From NCBI GenBank assembly GCA_964644695.1, contig CAZXWN010000001.1, positions 774,390 through 838,389 on the forward strand: a stretch of DNA of 64,000 bases. The letters are read 5' to 3'. A program made the translations under genes and the position numbers. Origin of the DNA: CAZXWN01 sp964644695 [NCBI: uncultured bacterium] (GTDB lineage Bacteria; UBP4; UBA4092). Each line of letters opens with the position of its first letter. Position 1 is the stretch's first letter. This document shows, one piece after another, positions 63,180-64,000 of the stretch. Under the pieces are notes generated by a model. The model was not told where the DNA came from, searched no databases, and was given only the letters and a program-made list of their open reading frames with translations.

Positions 63180-63677
63180 ATGTCTGTCAACTCATATCAT
63201 CCTTGTTACTGGTTTTACTCCGGCCAGAAAGAAAAAATGGAGAAACAATACGGTATCATCATGTGGGATGACCGAGACCCGGAACGGAAGGACCTGGAGG
63301 GAACACCCAGTTCGTATATCTTCGAGAAAACCAGACCCTGTCAGGTCTCTTTGGGGAAACTTGTTATCCAGAGAAAACATAACCAGTTCTATCTGGTAGA
63401 TAAAGGCTATCGAGTCGCAAGGGCTCACATTAACATCTACCAAGAGGTCTATGGAGATATCAGTATTGAGACCCTCGAACCGTACCGTCGACAGGGGTAT
63501 GCCACTCTATTGTTTGGCTGGGTCAGCGATTGGCTAAACCATAAGGGCCTTCTTCACATCAGTACCTGTTCCATTGATAACAAGGCGTCCATCCGAATGC
63601 ATGAAAAGCTGGGTTTCATTGTGACCGGTCACATCCGTTGGGCGCGGAGGGATACCCTTCCATCAATTCTGAAGTGA
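63180..63677 (+). CDS. GNAT-family acetyltransferase
   Basis: This 165-residue protein has the acetyl-CoA loop YRRQGYATLLF (about 103-113) followed by SIDNKASIRMHEKLGF, the usual GNAT motif A/B order. The N-terminal ~60 residues are variable. The substrate is unknown. Its stop overlaps the convergent TPR gene by 15 bp. Confidence 0.82.
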   Translation: MSVNSYHPCYWFYSGQKEKMEKQYGIIMWDDRDPERKDLEGTPSSYIFEKTRPCQVSLGKLVIQRKHNQFYLVDKGYRVARAHINIYQEVYGDISIETLEPYRRQGYATLLFGWVSDWLNHKGLLHISTCSIDNKASIRMHEKLGFIVTGHIRWARRDTLPSILK

Positions 63678-64000
63678 TGCCATAAACTCCTTAAACCAGT
63701 CCTGGTCGCGAACATTATCTAAATCTTCATCCGTCATTAAGTGATTTTTATCTGGAAGTCTCCCAGCTTCTTTCGATTTTAATAACCATTTCTGACATTC
63801 AGCTGGATTTCCTCTCAATGATTCGATACAGGCTAATCTATAAAATCCAAATCCTTTGGATTGCTTCAGTTTTTCAATAGCTTCTAGATATAATAGGTCC
63901 GCTTCTTCTCCCTGTTTCCCTCTAGCTTGTACATATAGCGCTAGGCCCCAGTTGTAGTAGGCTTCATGATAATCAGATTTGAGCTCTACGGCTTTTCCAT
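63663..64000 (-). CDS. TPR-repeat protein, C-terminal part (5' end outside window)
   Basis: Reading leftward from the window edge, the frame is open for 112 residues to a TGA at 63665-63663. TPR-like helices ELKSDYHEAYYNWGLALYVQA and a following pair (FYRLACIESLRGNPAECQKWL; each shown split) are present, then an acidic end (LMTDEDLDNVRDQDWFKEFMASLQN, split) of the kind that closes many TPR arrays. The 5' part is beyond the edge. It overlaps the GNAT gene tail to tail by 15 bp. Confidence 0.75.
   Translation of the reverse strand, partial: GKAVELKSDYHEAYYNWGLALYVQARGKQGEEADLLYLEAIEKLKQSKGFGFYRLACIESLRGNPAECQKWLLKSKEAGRLPDKNHLMTDEDLDNVRDQDWFKEFMASLQN

Noticed and set aside
1-64000. tRNA, rRNA, CRISPR arrays, IS elements or prophage genes
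   Set aside because: No cloverleaf-like or rRNA segments, regular spaced repeats, transposases, integrases or phage structural genes were seen.

Overview
The window is about 64 kb of ordinary-density bacterial chromosome (roughly 40-45% G+C by eye). It reads like an anaerobic or microaerophilic, diderm (LpxL-type acyltransferase) bacterium from a little-studied phylum. Support for anaerobiosis comes from a ferrous-iron FeoB/DtxR locus, a ferredoxin-linked NfnAB transhydrogenase and two radical-SAM enzymes of the siroheme-dependent heme route (AhbC, AhbD). ATP-type PEP carboxykinase, several glycoside hydrolases and sugar-processing enzymes point to a carbohydrate-based metabolism. A placement near Hydrogenedentota or related uncultured lineages is only a guess. 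I saw no rRNA, tRNA, CRISPR array, IS element or prophage.

Layout. 1-1.9 kb: 3' part of feoB, a small Cys-rich protein and a DtxR regulator with a FeoA-like tail. 2-11.8 kb: secreted GH20 hexosaminidase, exported thioredoxin-like protein, exported esterase, cell-wall amidase and a GH35-like galactosidase. 11.9-16.7 kb: nfnA-nfnB and ahbC-ahbD. 16.7-25.4 kb: a long leftward run holding an unknown exported protein, HU, a receiver protein with a HEPN-like tail, its likely histidine kinase, a DUF4911-like protein, PilT, PgeF/YfiH, two small membrane proteins, a sugar-nucleotidyltransferase and a HIT protein. 25.6-34 kb: DUF948/YtxH-like pair, YchF, a beta-CASP metallo-beta-lactamase, a WYL regulator, HisG, LpxL and TypA. 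34-39.7 kb: NfeD-slipin pair, CorC-like protein and a double-SIS protein resembling glucokinase regulatory protein. 39.8-43.6 kb: the yceD-rpmF-plsX-fabH-fabD operon behind a full-consensus promoter. 43.8-52.5 kb: TPR protein, YfcE-like phosphodiesterase, peroxiredoxin, DUF2157/GDYxxLxY pair, a Cys-rich GAF histidine kinase with a stand-alone receiver, CarD, RecX and RecA. 52.8-57.8 kb: degenerate M28 peptidase, M19 dipeptidase, ferritin-like protein, PckA and a small anchored protein. 57.9-64 kb: FGGY kinase, fucose-isomerase-family enzyme, Tat metallophosphatase, aldo/keto reductase, GNAT and the end of a TPR gene cut by the window edge.

The most unusual items are: (i) the receiver-HEPN fusion next to a sensor kinase and PilT; (ii) a bacterial GCKR-like double-SIS protein that still carries the MurQ DASECPPTFG motif; (iii) a family of about 33-bp palindromes (three intergenic copies and one lying in frame in the N-terminal extension of ahbD); (iv) a secreted M28-fold protein that has lost most metal ligands; and (v) a terminator-like hairpin between the typA promoter and its start codon.
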